Shown here: positions 30,308-39,224 of the stretch, piece by piece
How the letters are laid out: each line of letters starts with the position of its first letter
How positions within the stretch are numbered: position 1 is the stretch's first letter
Origin: Acinetobacter seifertii
GTDB lineage: Bacteria > Pseudomonadota > Gammaproteobacteria > Pseudomonadales > Moraxellaceae
Assembly (NCBI RefSeq): GCF_000368065.1
Contig: NZ_KB851203.1
Location: forward strand, 372,001 to 436,000
Direction of reading: 5' to 3'
Length of the DNA: 64,000 bases
Made by a program: the position numbers and the translations under genes
The notes under the pieces: generated by a model
What the model saw: the letters and a program-made list of their open reading frames with translations, nothing else
What the model was told of the DNA's origin: nothing
Databases searched by the model: none

Positions 30308-31210
30308 ATGGCAATTTCTCTTGCTGCCGAGACCCAGCCTCCCGCATTTAAGCTCTATTTATGTATTGCTGTGACCGTCTTTTGTTGGGGCTATTCACCT
30401 ATTGGCGTACATAGTGCCTTGCACTCATATACACCGCAGCATATTGACTTGCTTCGGTTTTTAATCGCATCCGTTTTCTTACTTCTTTTGGTCATGAAAA
30501 AAGGCATACAGCCTTTAACGTGGAAAGATGTTCCTGCACTTGGGGTGTTAGGATTTTTCTCTGTAACGTTGCATCATTTGCTTATAAATACAGGGCAGCA
30601 ATATGTAACTGCGGTTGCCTCTAGTATTTTGAGTCAATCCATTCCTCTATTCACCTTTATTATTTCAGCTTTGCTTTTTAAAGAAAAAATCAGTTTTAAA
30701 CAGTGGTTGTGTATTTTGTTGGGACTTTGCGGCGCCGTGTTGGTGGTTAGTGGAGATCATGGTTTGGGTGTGCCAAGTCCTTATAGTCTGTTGATTGTGT
30801 TAGCCGCAATTGCATGGGGACTTTATTTTAATTTATATAAAAAATTTGCTTTAAATTATGATGCTTTGAGCATGATGTGCTACATCATCTGGTTCGGGAC
30901 CATTCCTTTACTATTTTATAGTGCCCATTTGCCTAGTGAAATTTTACATGCTACTTGGCAAGCCAATATGTCAGTGGTTTTGTTGGGTATTTTCCCAAGT
31001 GCAATGGCTTATGTGCTGTGGGGATATGTACTTAAAAATATGCCGTTAACGATTGCATCGAATTTTTTGTATTGCTCACCGATTGTCGCAATGAGTTTGG
31101 CAGTGCTTTTCTTAAATGAAAAACCGTCAATAATGGTGCTTCTGGGTGGGGTAATTATTGTGGGGAGTTTGGTATGGATGAATTGGGGGAATAGGCGTAC
31201 TATCGAATAA
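30308..31210 (+). CDS. EamA-family (DMT) transporter
   Basis: A 300-residue membrane protein with ten predicted helices in two EamA repeats, of the drug/metabolite transporter superfamily. Members often export amino acids or related metabolites (RhtA, YdcZ-like groups). Segments such as 'FCWGYSPIGVH' in helix 1 and 'GILFPSAMAYVLWGYVL'-like helix 8 are typical. The likely regulator is the divergent LysR. Substrate unknown. Confidence 0.83.
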   Translation: MAISLAAETQPPAFKLYLCIAVTVFCWGYSPIGVHSALHSYTPQHIDLLRFLIASVFLLLLVMKKGIQPLTWKDVPALGVLGFFSVTLHHLLINTGQQYVTAVASSILSQSIPLFTFIISALLFKEKISFKQWLCILLGLCGAVLVVSGDHGLGVPSPYSLLIVLAAIAWGLYFNLYKKFALNYDALSMMCYIIWFGTIPLLFYSAHLPSEILHATWQANMSVVLLGIFPSAMAYVLWGYVLKNMPLTIASNFLYCSPIVAMSLAVLFLNEKPSIMVLLGGVIIVGSLVWMNWGNRRTIE

Positions 31211-31246
31211 GCATATGTAATGCGCTACTTGCTTTAAGAGAATGAG

Positions 31247-31534
31247 ATGATTGTTGTTACCTTGACCTATAAAAAACCATTGACCGAAGTTGATGCTGTA
31301 CTCAAAGATCATATTGCATTTTTAGATCATTACTATGAGCAAAAGAAATTTCTGGCATCGGGACGTCGCGAAAATAGAGTAGGTGGGGTGATTTTAGTTC
31401 TAAGCTCTTCGGTTCAAGAAGCCGAAGAAATCATGAAAAATGATCCTTTTTATATACATGATGTAGCTGATTATGATTTTATGTGGTTTGAGCCATCGAA
31501 AAGTTTAGAAGAAATTAAAGAATTTTGTAGTTAA
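31247..31534 (+). CDS. YciI-like protein
   Basis: A 95-residue YciI/YCII-domain protein (dimeric ferredoxin-like fold), with the family's 'HIAFLDHYYEQKKFLASGRR' and 'DPFYIHDVADYDFMWFEP' segments, including the conserved His and Asp. Family members are small and of poorly known function, sometimes hydrolytic. It is the last gene before the retron and lies 36 bases after the EamA gene. Confidence 0.8.
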   Translation: MIVVTLTYKKPLTEVDAVLKDHIAFLDHYYEQKKFLASGRRENRVGGVILVLSSSVQEAEEIMKNDPFYIHDVADYDFMWFEPSKSLEEIKEFCS

Positions 31535-31591
31535 TGTAGCATCTATTTGATTTTTTTTTAGAAAAAATTAGTTAAAACTAGTTAATTTTTA

Positions 31592-31620
31592 TTGTCTGCA
31601 ATAGGGCAGTGCCTTATCAT
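31592..31620 (+). promoter_or_regulatory. Promoter of the retron RNA
   Basis: TTGTCT (31592-31597), a 17-base spacer, then TATCAT (31615-31620). This is close to the sigma70 consensus at the ideal spacing. A start about seven bases later falls at 31627, exactly where the a1 repeat of the msr-msd RNA begins. Confidence 0.65.
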
Positions 31621-31626
31621 ATTTTT

Positions 31627-31772
31627 GCTCTTTAGCTTTTAGGACTTAACAAGTCTAGTCGGGTGTTTAGCCAGACTCTAATTTATTGACCACATTTGGA
31701 GAACAAAAGTTTCAATTCTTCGCTCATGCGAATTCGCAAACAATTGAAACTTTTGCTCTAAAGTAAAGAGTA
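31627..31772 (+). ncRNA. Retron msr-msd non-coding RNA
   Basis: The order of elements fits a retron RNA. a1 (GCTCTTTA, 31627-31634) can pair with a2 (TAAAGAGT, 31764-31771). Directly after a1 comes A-G-C (31634-31636), placing G31635 as the likely branching guanosine. Two short msr hairpins follow: GACTT-AAC-AAGTC (31643-31655) and AGTC/GG with CC/GACT (about 31657-31677). The msd is a long hairpin with a 14-bp perfect stem (31704-31717 with 31742-31755), extended outward by AGA/TCT past one mismatch, and capped by TTCGC-TCAT-GCGAA. The RT gene starts 53 bases later. Ends are approximate. Confidence 0.8.
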
Positions 31773-31777
31773 TCAAG

Positions 31778-31802
31778 TTAAAGGGGGAAGTTCTCCCTTT
31801 AA
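31778..31802 (+). other. Hairpin between the msd RNA and the RT gene
   Basis: TTAAAGGGGG (31778-31787) pairs with CTCCCTTTAA (31793-31802), ten pairs with one G-U and a 5-base loop. It follows a2 by six bases and precedes the RT start by 22. It could attenuate RT expression, protect the RNA 3' end or mark a processing site. A weak T-rich stretch follows, so partial termination is possible. Confidence 0.6.
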
Positions 31803-31824
31803 ACTTTTAAATTTAGGCCAATGT

Positions 31825-32763
31825 ATGTCAAGAGTTGAAATTTTAGAAAAATTAAAATTAAAATTTAATAAGACACCGCTTGAATTATTTCAATTTCTTG
31901 ATGACGCTCCGAGAAAATATAAAGTTTATGAAATACCTAAAAGAACTTCAGGAACAAGAATCATAGCTCAACCAATTTCTGAATTAAAAGATTATCAAAG
32001 ATTTGTAATATCAATTCTTCAAACTGATTTGCTTCTTCATGATTGTTGTATGGCATATGTTAAAGGAAAGGATATAAAGAAAAATGCGGAAGCACATTCC
32101 CAAAATTCCTTTTTTCTTAAAATGGATTTTATGGATTTTTTTAATTCAATTACACCTAGTTTATTTTGGCATGCATGTGAGAGACAAAACATAGATTTTG
32201 ATTGGTTTGATAAAGAACTATTAGAAAAAATATTGTTTTGGAGGCCAAGCAAATATTCAAAAAAACTTGTGCTTAGTATTGGTGCACCTAGTTCTCCTTT
32301 TATATCTAATTTTTTGATGTATTCATTTGATAATGAAATAAGTGATTTTTGTAGAAAAAATAATATAACTTACACACGTTATGCAGACGATTTGACTTTT
32401 TCAACTAGTAACGCGCTTGTACTTTTTAGTGTGCCTAATTTTGTAAAAAAGGTATTATTAAAAATTTATGGACAAAAAATTCAGATTAATCAATTCAAGA
32501 CTGTTTTTTCTTCAAGAAAGCATAATAGGCATGTAACAGGTTTAACCATTACAAATGAAAATTCAGTTTCTATTGGACGAGCTAAGAAACGTTATATTAA
32601 GCATTTGGTGCATGCTTTCATTGAACAAAAAGTAGATCCTCAAGATTTAAATTATCTAAAAGGTTATTTAGCCTTTATACAATATGTGGAGCCTAAGTTT
32701 TTAAACTCATTAGAGCAGAAATATACAGCGGCTGTAATTCAAGAGATTCGGATAGGAAACTAA
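31825..32763 (+). CDS. Retron reverse transcriptase
   Basis: A 312-residue retron RT. In order: retron region X with N-A-x-x-H at 87-91; first catalytic Asp D101 ('KMDFMDFF'); 'SIGAPSSPFISN' (151-162); the YADD box at 186-189; and region Y with Val-Thr-Gly-Leu at 237-240, which recognises the msr hairpin in this family. It uses the RNA upstream as template and primes from an internal 2'-OH to make branched msDNA. Length matches Ec78-type RTs (about 310). It is one base from the ATPase gene. The gene is AT-rich with many AGA/ATA codons, unlike its neighbours, a sign of transfer. Confidence 0.93.
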   Translation: MSRVEILEKLKLKFNKTPLELFQFLDDAPRKYKVYEIPKRTSGTRIIAQPISELKDYQRFVISILQTDLLLHDCCMAYVKGKDIKKNAEAHSQNSFFLKMDFMDFFNSITPSLFWHACERQNIDFDWFDKELLEKILFWRPSKYSKKLVLSIGAPSSPFISNFLMYSFDNEISDFCRKNNITYTRYADDLTFSTSNALVLFSVPNFVKKVLLKIYGQKIQINQFKTVFSSRKHNRHVTGLTITNENSVSIGRAKKRYIKHLVHAFIEQKVDPQDLNYLKGYLAFIQYVEPKFLNSLEQKYTAAVIQEIRIGN

Positions 32764-32764
32764 T

Positions 32765-34330
32765 ATGAGTGCACGTCATTTGCTTAATAATGCGCAAGAT
32801 GGGAATTTTGAAGCCGCAGTCCAAGTGTTTTTAAATTATAAAAATGGTACAAAAGACTTTGAAAAAAGTCAGGAAAAAACACAAGAAGCATTTGAGGCTA
32901 TTATTAAAATTCTTGATTCAGATTTTTTCTTAAATACTTTAAATATTTCAAATTTTAAAAAAATTTCAGACTTAAAAATTAACTTTAATAAAAACTTGAC
33001 TGTATTTCTCGGAGAAAATGGGGTTGGAAAAACAAGTCTATTAGAATCTATCCGTAAAAATTTAATGTGGATAGCGGCAACTACTCGAAAAGAGAATTCA
33101 AATGGTGGCACAATTGATAAAGATGAAATTAACAATCAAATTAAAGAGGAAGGTGCTTTTATAGATTGTGAATTTCAGATAGGAAGCTCTTATAAGTTCA
33201 AAGGCCGAATAGCACGCTCACCAGAAGGAATTACCAGTGATTTAAAAAGTGAGCTTACACAATATCGTACTATAGGAAGATATTTAAGAATTTTAAATGA
33301 ATATAAGAGCTTAAATTTACCTCTTTTGGCTTTTTATGGAATTGATCGATTACCTAAAGATATAACAAAAGCGAAATTTTCCGATTCTGATAAAATTGAT
33401 GGTTATGATGGATCTTTAAATTCTAAAGCTTCATTTAATATATTTAATGAATGGTTAATAAAGTTATTAAAGACACGTAATAGTGTGGGTAATGATAGTG
33501 AAAAACTTAAAGTTCAAGCTCAAGTGGATTTTTTATTGCAGACGGGAGCAGATAAAAAGAACCATCCTATGAATGAGTTGTATCAGGAATTAATAACTGT
33601 TCTTAAATTTTATCCTGACAATACAAAAAATAAGTCCAAAAATGTGATTGAATTCTTAGAAGAGTTATTTAGGAAAATCTATCCAGATTTAAGCCGTATT
33701 GAACTTATTAATGAAGATGATGGTAACGATAAGGTTGCTTGCCATTTGAAAGATGAAATTATTTTTTTACATCAATTTTCTGATGGGCAAAGAGTTTTAT
33801 TAGGATTATTAGGAGATATTGCAAGAAGACTACTTTTGCTTAACGATACATCTGAATTGCCTTTTAGAGGTAGAGGAGTAGTCTTAATTGATGAGGTTGA
33901 GCTACATTTACATCCAAGTTGGCAGCAAAAAATTATTTTAATTCTAAAAGAATCTTTTCCAAATATTCAATTTATTGTTACTACTCATAGCCCTCATGTG
34001 ATAACTACTGTTGAACCTGAATGTATTCGATCCATTTATATGGATTCTGAAACAAAGAAATTTGGGTATCATATTCCTACCTTTACAAAAGGTGCTGAGT
34101 CTAATGTAGTCTTGGAAGATGTTTTTGATGTAAATGCAAGACCTAAAGATGTTGACGAAGTTCAATGGTTAGAAAGATATACTGAATTAGTAAATGCTGA
34201 TCAGTGGGATTCACAGGAGGCTAAAAATTTACGGTTTAAGTTAGATCAATGGGGGAAAAACAAGGAAATTGAATTAGATAAACTTGATATTGAAATTTCT
34301 CTAAAAAAATTTAAAAGATCTAAAAAATGA
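32765..34330 (+). CDS. Retron effector ATPase, PtuA-like
   Basis: A 521-residue ABC/OLD-type ATPase without a TOPRIM nuclease domain. Residues 1-45 form a short helical segment like the Sel1-type start seen in some retron PtuA proteins. Walker A is GENGVGKT (83-90), the ABC signature F-S-D-G-Q-R is 338-343, Walker B ends in D376-E377, and the switch His is H408 ('TTHSPHVI'). In Ec78-type systems this ATPase and an HNH partner are held inactive by the RT-msDNA complex and released on phage infection. That role is inferred from the gene set. It overlaps the HNH gene by four bases (ATGA). Confidence 0.88.
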   Translation: MSARHLLNNAQDGNFEAAVQVFLNYKNGTKDFEKSQEKTQEAFEAIIKILDSDFFLNTLNISNFKKISDLKINFNKNLTVFLGENGVGKTSLLESIRKNLMWIAATTRKENSNGGTIDKDEINNQIKEEGAFIDCEFQIGSSYKFKGRIARSPEGITSDLKSELTQYRTIGRYLRILNEYKSLNLPLLAFYGIDRLPKDITKAKFSDSDKIDGYDGSLNSKASFNIFNEWLIKLLKTRNSVGNDSEKLKVQAQVDFLLQTGADKKNHPMNELYQELITVLKFYPDNTKNKSKNVIEFLEELFRKIYPDLSRIELINEDDGNDKVACHLKDEIIFLHQFSDGQRVLLGLLGDIARRLLLLNDTSELPFRGRGVVLIDEVELHLHPSWQQKIILILKESFPNIQFIVTTHSPHVITTVEPECIRSIYMDSETKKFGYHIPTFTKGAESNVVLEDVFDVNARPKDVDEVQWLERYTELVNADQWDSQEAKNLRFKLDQWGKNKEIELDKLDIEISLKKFKRSKK

Positions 34331-35049
34331 AACACATAACTAAATCAGAATGTCCTGAAGGATTAGCAAGATATCTTGCAGAAAATCCAGACGCTACGTG
34401 GGAAGATTTCAAAAATGAAGATCAAGTTAGTTATAAAAATGTTTGTGACATTATTAAAAATGATCAGAGCGGAATATGTTGTTACTGTGAAATAGATTTT
34501 GAAATTTCTGATGAGAGTCCAATTAAAGATTTTAGGGTCGAGCACTTATATCCAAAATCTAAAACGCCTATACCTATCACTCTAGAAAATGCTCATTTAA
34601 CTTGGAGTAATTTATTAGGTTGTTGTCATGGTGGTTCTATGAACCATATTGATGATAATCGTTATACAGCTCCGCATTTACATTGCGATGCTGTAAAAGG
34701 TGAAAATATCTGGACCGAACAGATTTTAAATCCTTTAAAAATTCCACAAAATGAGAAACTTTTTACCTTTGAAACTAATGGAAAAATTATTCTTTCCGAC
34801 CAATGTCCTGAAGATTTCAAAGAAATAGCACAAGGGTCGATTGATAAACTTAATTTGAATGAAAAGTCTTATTTGTTAAAAGCAAGAGGTAAAGTTAGGG
34901 ATACTCTTAAGGCTGAATTTGCTCGAAAAGTAAGAGAAGGCGGCTTATCTGAACAACAGGCATTGGATGAATTAAAAACTGAGTTAGCTTTAAATACATA
35001 TAGTGGTATGAAGTTCTATACATGTAAATTAGATTTTGTTTCTTATTAA
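34327..35049 (+). CDS. Retron effector HNH endonuclease, PtuB-like
   Basis: A 240-residue HNH nuclease of the group paired with AAA ATPases (TIGR02646-like). Zinc Cys are C51-x-x-C54 and C99/C100, with the catalytic E72-H73 in 'RVEHLYPKS', N95 in 'WSNLLGCCHGG' and a later 'HCDAVKG' (119-125). In the characterised Ec78 (Eco7) system the PtuAB effector cuts tRNA, causing growth arrest during infection; whether this one has the same target is unknown. It is last in the operon and is followed by a terminator. Confidence 0.87.
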   Translation: MKHITKSECPEGLARYLAENPDATWEDFKNEDQVSYKNVCDIIKNDQSGICCYCEIDFEISDESPIKDFRVEHLYPKSKTPIPITLENAHLTWSNLLGCCHGGSMNHIDDNRYTAPHLHCDAVKGENIWTEQILNPLKIPQNEKLFTFETNGKIILSDQCPEDFKEIAQGSIDKLNLNEKSYLLKARGKVRDTLKAEFARKVREGGLSEQQALDELKTELALNTYSGMKFYTCKLDFVSY

Positions 35050-35065
35050 AATGAAAATCTAGGAA

Positions 35066-35098
35066 ATAAAAAAACCCGCTTTAAGGCGGGTTTTTTAT
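35066..35098. terminator. Bidirectional terminator between retron and glyS
   Basis: A GC-rich stem (CCCGC 35075-35079 with GCGGG 35086-35090, extended by flanking A-T pairs) with A-run before and T-run after. It serves both the retron operon and glyS. Confidence 0.85.
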
Positions 35099-35107
35099 TA
35101 AAGAATA

Positions 35108-37177
35108 TTAACCCTGTAACACACTCACATCAGCTACAGCAGTAAACAAGTGACGTAACTGAGCCAATAAACGTAAACGGTTTGCTTTTAGGTCAGCATC
35201 ATCTGCCATTACCATTACACCATCAAAGAATGCATCAATCGGCGCGCGAAGTGCTGCAAGCTTAGAAAGGGCAGCAGTGTAGTCTTTTGCTGCAAGTAAT
35301 GGTTCAACCGCAGGAGTCACTGCTTGAAGTTCGGCAAATAATGCTTTTTCAGCATCTTCAACCAAGTTTGCTTCGACTACAGAACCTTCTGGTGTCGCTT
35401 CTTTTGCAAGAATATTAGCAACACGTTTGTTTGCAGCAGCGAGTGCCGCAGCTTCAGGTAATGTACGGAAGTGGTTTACAGCATTTACACGCTTGTCAAA
35501 ATCAAGTGGAGACTTCGGTGCAAGAGCCTGAACTGCTTGAAGTACGTCAACAGCAACGCCTTGGTCTTCGTACTTGGCACGATAACGACCTTCCAAGAAT
35601 GCAACAGCATCTGCACGAGTCTTGTCGTGGTCTTTAACGATATCGCCATAACCTTGAAGCGCAAGATTTACTAACTCTTCAATTGTTACATCTAATTCAT
35701 TTTCAATGATTAAACGTAAAATACCAATTGCTGAACGACGAAGTGCAAACGGGTCTTTAGAACCTGTAGGCGCTTGTCCAATACCGAAAATACCAACAAG
35801 CGTATCTAAACGGTCAGCAAGAGCAATCGTTGTACCTGTTTTAGTTTTAGGTAAAACATCACCCGCAAATTTTGGTAAATATTGCTCACCTAAAGCTTCT
35901 GAAACTTCAGTGTTTTCGCCTTCAATACGTGCGTAGTAAGTACCAGCAATACCTTGAAGTTCTGGGAACTCACCTACAAGCTCAGAGGTTAAGTCGCATT
36001 TAGCAAGTAATGCAGCTTTTTCAGCATCGGCTGTGTTTGCATCAGTGATTGAAGATAATGCAACAGCAAGTTTTGCAATACGTGTTGATTTGTCCCAAAG
36101 CGTACCAAGTTGTGCTTGGAATACCATGTTTGCTAATTTTTCTTTACGAGATGCAAGCGGTTGCTTTTGATCTTGTAAGAAGAAGAACTCAGCATCAGAC
36201 AAACGAGGGCGAACAACTTTTTCGTTACCTTCAATAATTTGAGTCGGGTCTTTAGACTCAATATTTGAAACAGTAATGAAGTAAGGCTGTAATTTACCTT
36301 CCGCATTGATCAAACAGAAATACTTCTGGTTGTCTTGCATTGTCGTAATAAGAGCTTCTTGAGGAACAGCTAAGTAGCGTTCTTCAAAAGTTGCACGTAA
36401 AGCTACAGGCCATTCAACGAGGCTTGTTACTTCGTCAAGTAAGTCGGCTGGAACAATCGCAGTTGCGTTCACTTCATCAGCTAACTTTTTCACTTGTTCT
36501 TGAATGGTTGCTTGACGTTTTTCAAAGTTCGCAACGACGTAAGCTTTTTCTAAAGCAGCTAAATAATCATTTGCATGCGCTAAAGTCACTGCTTCAGGTG
36601 CATGGAAGCGGTGACCATAAGTCACATTGCCAGCTTTATGATCTTGAATAGTCGCGTCAACAATTTGGTCATCTTTGAGTAAAAGAACCCATTTCACTGG
36701 ACGTACAAATTCGGTACGGCTTGCCGCAGAACGCATACGCTTAGCAATTGGTAAATTGTCTAATGCAGTTTGTAAAATCTGTGGAAGTAAAGCATCAAGA
36801 CTTTGACCTTTCACATCTTTTAAATAACAAACTTTTTCAACTTTACCTGCTTGGAAAGTAGAAAGCTGATCAACTGTAATCCCTTGACCACGCATAAAGC
36901 CTTCGAGCGCTTTAGTCGGTTTGCCTTCTGCATCATAAGCTGCTTGAACAGCAGGGCCATCAAAACGCTTTTGTGTGTCTGCCTGAGCAGCATCGATATC
37001 AACAATTTTAAGTGCTAAACGACGTGGAGCTGCATAAGCTTCAATTGATGCGAAGTTTAAGCCTGCATCTTTTAAGCCTTTTATCGTTTCAGCTTTTAGG
37101 GCATCACGTAATGTTTTTAAGCTTTTTGGTGGAAGTTCTTCACAGCCAAGTTCGAATAAAACAGTATGTTTGCTCAT
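35108..37177 (-). CDS. glyS: Glycyl-tRNA synthetase, beta subunit
   Basis: A 689-residue GlyS, full length, starting '[16 protein letters not shown]' and containing 'LIEWP'-like '[11 protein letters not shown]', '[16 protein letters not shown]' and the HD-like '[29 protein letters not shown]'. It is the tRNA-binding half of the alpha2beta2 enzyme that charges tRNA-Gly. The start overlaps the glyQ stop by one base (TAATG). Confidence 0.97.
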   Translation of the reverse strand: MSKHTVLFELGCEELPPKSLKTLRDALKAETIKGLKDAGLNFASIEAYAAPRRLALKIVDIDAAQADTQKRFDGPAVQAAYDAEGKPTKALEGFMRGQGITVDQLSTFQAGKVEKVCYLKDVKGQSLDALLPQILQTALDNLPIAKRMRSAASRTEFVRPVKWVLLLKDDQIVDATIQDHKAGNVTYGHRFHAPEAVTLAHANDYLAALEKAYVVANFEKRQATIQEQVKKLADEVNATAIVPADLLDEVTSLVEWPVALRATFEERYLAVPQEALITTMQDNQKYFCLINAEGKLQPYFITVSNIESKDPTQIIEGNEKVVRPRLSDAEFFFLQDQKQPLASRKEKLANMVFQAQLGTLWDKSTRIAKLAVALSSITDANTADAEKAALLAKCDLTSELVGEFPELQGIAGTYYARIEGENTEVSEALGEQYLPKFAGDVLPKTKTGTTIALADRLDTLVGIFGIGQAPTGSKDPFALRRSAIGILRLIIENELDVTIEELVNLALQGYGDIVKDHDKTRADAVAFLEGRYRAKYEDQGVAVDVLQAVQALAPKSPLDFDKRVNAVNHFRTLPEAAALAAANKRVANILAKEATPEGSVVEANLVEDAEKALFAELQAVTPAVEPLLAAKDYTAALSKLAALRAPIDAFFDGVMVMADDADLKANRLRLLAQLRHLFTAVADVSVLQG

Positions 37178-38154
37178 TAGTTTTTCTCCGCCTTTGCTGC
37201 TTCACTTTCAGCTTGTGCTTTTAGCTGTGCCAATACTTCATCACGTAAGTGTGGTTCTGCCATTGGGAAGCCAAGCTCTGCACGTGCTTGTACATAACTT
37301 TGTGCAATAGCACGCGCTAAAGTACGTACACGTAAAATGTAACGTTGACGCTCAGTCACAGAAATTGCGCCACGTGCATCAAGCAAGTTAAAGGTATGAG
37401 ACGCTTTAACCACTTGCTCATAAGCAGGAAGAGAAAGTTTTGCTTCTATTAGACGATTTGCTTCTGATTCATAAAAATCAAACAGTTCAAATAGTTTTTC
37501 AACTGGAGCGTATTCAAAGTTATAAGTGGATTGCTCAACTTCATTTTGATGGAATACGTCGCCGTAAGTTACAGTACCGAATTGGCCTTTGGTCCAAACA
37601 AGGTCATAAACCGAGTCAACACCTTGAAGGTACATTGCAAGACGTTCTAAACCATAAGTGATTTCGCCTGTTACAGGGTAACATTCAACGCCACCGACTT
37701 GTTGAAAGTAAGTGAACTGAGTCACTTCCATACCGTTAAGCCAAACTTCCCAACCTAAGCCCCAAGCACCAAGAGTTGGAGACTCCCAGTTGTCTTCTAC
37801 GAAGCGGATGTCGTGAGTAAGCGTATCAATTCCGATTGCTTTTAAAGAATCGAGATAAAGCTGTTGGATGTTGTCTGGGTTTGGCTTAAGTACCACTTGG
37901 AACTGGTAGTAGTGTTGCAAACGGTTCGGGTTTTCACCATAGCGGCCATCTTTTGGACGACGTGAAGGTTGCACGTATGCCGCGTTCCAAGTCTCAGGCC
38001 CTAAAGCACGTAAGAATGTTGCGGTGTGGAATGTTCCAGCGCCCATTTCCATGTCGTAAGGTTGTAATACGACGCAGCCTTGTTCGGCCCAGTAGTTTTG
38101 TAGGGCAAGAATTAAACCCTGAAATGTATCAATATGCGAGATGGCGCGACTCAT
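37177..38154 (-). CDS. glyQ: Glycyl-tRNA synthetase, alpha subunit
   Basis: A 325-residue GlyQ, the catalytic class II subunit. It begins '[32 protein letters not shown]' and contains '[25 protein letters not shown]' and '[21 protein letters not shown]'. Activates glycine and passes it to tRNA with GlyS. First gene of the glyQS pair. Its C-terminal tail is Ala/Glu/Lys-rich and a little longer than usual. Confidence 0.97.
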   Translation of the reverse strand: MSRAISHIDTFQGLILALQNYWAEQGCVVLQPYDMEMGAGTFHTATFLRALGPETWNAAYVQPSRRPKDGRYGENPNRLQHYYQFQVVLKPNPDNIQQLYLDSLKAIGIDTLTHDIRFVEDNWESPTLGAWGLGWEVWLNGMEVTQFTYFQQVGGVECYPVTGEITYGLERLAMYLQGVDSVYDLVWTKGQFGTVTYGDVFHQNEVEQSTYNFEYAPVEKLFELFDFYESEANRLIEAKLSLPAYEQVVKASHTFNLLDARGAISVTERQRYILRVRTLARAIAQSYVQARAELGFPMAEPHLRDEVLAQLKAQAESEAAKAEKN

Positions 38155-38243
38155 GTAGCATCCACGAATTTATGAGAAAAATTGCCCCTAAGTATAAGGA
38201 TTTTGTGGGTGAGTGGCAAAGGCTTAATCAAAGGAATGCGCGA

Positions 38244-38669
38244 TTAGCCTATTTGTTTTCGGCTTAGCCACTTCAAGCTTAACCAGTAGCAAAAACCGGT
38301 AAATAAAATCATGAGATAAAAACTGTAAATCTTATAAATATCCCACCAAGGAGAAGGAAATGATCCGACAAAAATCAAACGTGCAATAGGGCTTATCAAA
38401 ATCCAGATCGTAGTTGCGCTGATGAAAATATTCATCAGATTTAAACGACTTTTACGGGCGAGAAAATAGGAAATGATATATGCGAAAGGAATAACTAGAA
38501 GGCCATAAAAAAGTAAATAAAATAAGAAATGGGCTAGAAAAATAACTCCAATCGAATAAAGGTTGAACTCAGCATTTAATGTCATTACCCCTAAGGCAGA
38601 TAAACTTAGCAATGGGATAGGTGCAAGCGCAAGTGCGTGAATAATCATTTTTTTGTTATATTGAAGCAT
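38244..38669 (-). CDS. Four-helix membrane protein, unknown
   Basis: A 141-residue hydrophobic protein with about four membrane helices and a positively charged loop after the second ('YFLARKSRLNLMN'). No recognised family. A second Met at residue 8 is an alternative start. Divergent from the next gene, with only 29 bases between, so the promoters must overlap. Confidence 0.55.
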   Translation of the reverse strand: MLQYNKKMIIHALALAPIPLLSLSALGVMTLNAEFNLYSIGVIFLAHFLFYLLFYGLLVIPFAYIISYFLARKSRLNLMNIFISATTIWILISPIARLIFVGSFPSPWWDIYKIYSFYLMILFTGFCYWLSLKWLSRKQIG

Positions 38670-38698
38670 ATTAAAAATTATAGAATCGAGAATTAATT

Positions 38699-39115
38699 AT
38701 GCTGAAATTTTGTTGCAAACTCATAGTTTTATCCAGTCTTTTTTATAGTCCATGGCTATATGCGCAAACCGAAACTGATGAGCAAGATGAATACAACCAA
38801 TGTGTAGACCAGACTATTAAAGAAATGAAGCTTGAAAGCATTAATAACATGGTTGTGTATAGTTGTTCTGATAAAGCTAAAAAGACTTATGAAGAAAAAA
38901 TTGTTGCTCTCATTGATCAAATTCGTACACAAAGCGAAGAATACAAACAGCCAGAACGTTACCAAGATATTTTAAAATCTCAGCGACTTTGGAAAGCCTA
39001 TGTAGATCAGGAATGTAATAATGCAGGTTCATACATTGGCTCACCGATGTATTCGTATTGCCCAATGCAAGAGTATGAAAAGCGTGTAAAGCAGCTTGAA
39101 GAATACGTTAATTAA
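38699..39115 (+). CDS. Secreted DUF1311/LprI-like protein
   Basis: A 138-residue exported protein: signal peptide ending near Leu-Tyr-Ala-Gln, then a small Cys-containing helical domain with the DUF1311 pattern 'LKSQRLWKAYVDQECN...G.....CPMQEYEKRVKQLE'. Members include LprI, a lysozyme inhibitor, and YecT. Periplasmic; lysozyme inhibition is possible but not shown. Confidence 0.75.
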   Translation: MLKFCCKLIVLSSLFYSPWLYAQTETDEQDEYNQCVDQTIKEMKLESINNMVVYSCSDKAKKTYEEKIVALIDQIRTQSEEYKQPERYQDILKSQRLWKAYVDQECNNAGSYIGSPMYSYCPMQEYEKRVKQLEEYVN

Positions 39116-39224
39116 GCTAGTTCATTTTAAACGTCATCTCATGACGCTGACCGTACTTCACTAGATTAAATTTAAGAATGCGACATGATATTTTTTAAAC
39201 GATGCCACAAATGAGTCGTTTGAT

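Noticed and set aside
31561..31591. AT-only inverted repeat before the retron promoter as part of the msr-msd RNA
   Set aside because: It lies upstream of the -35 element and is better read as a weak terminator of the yciI-like gene.
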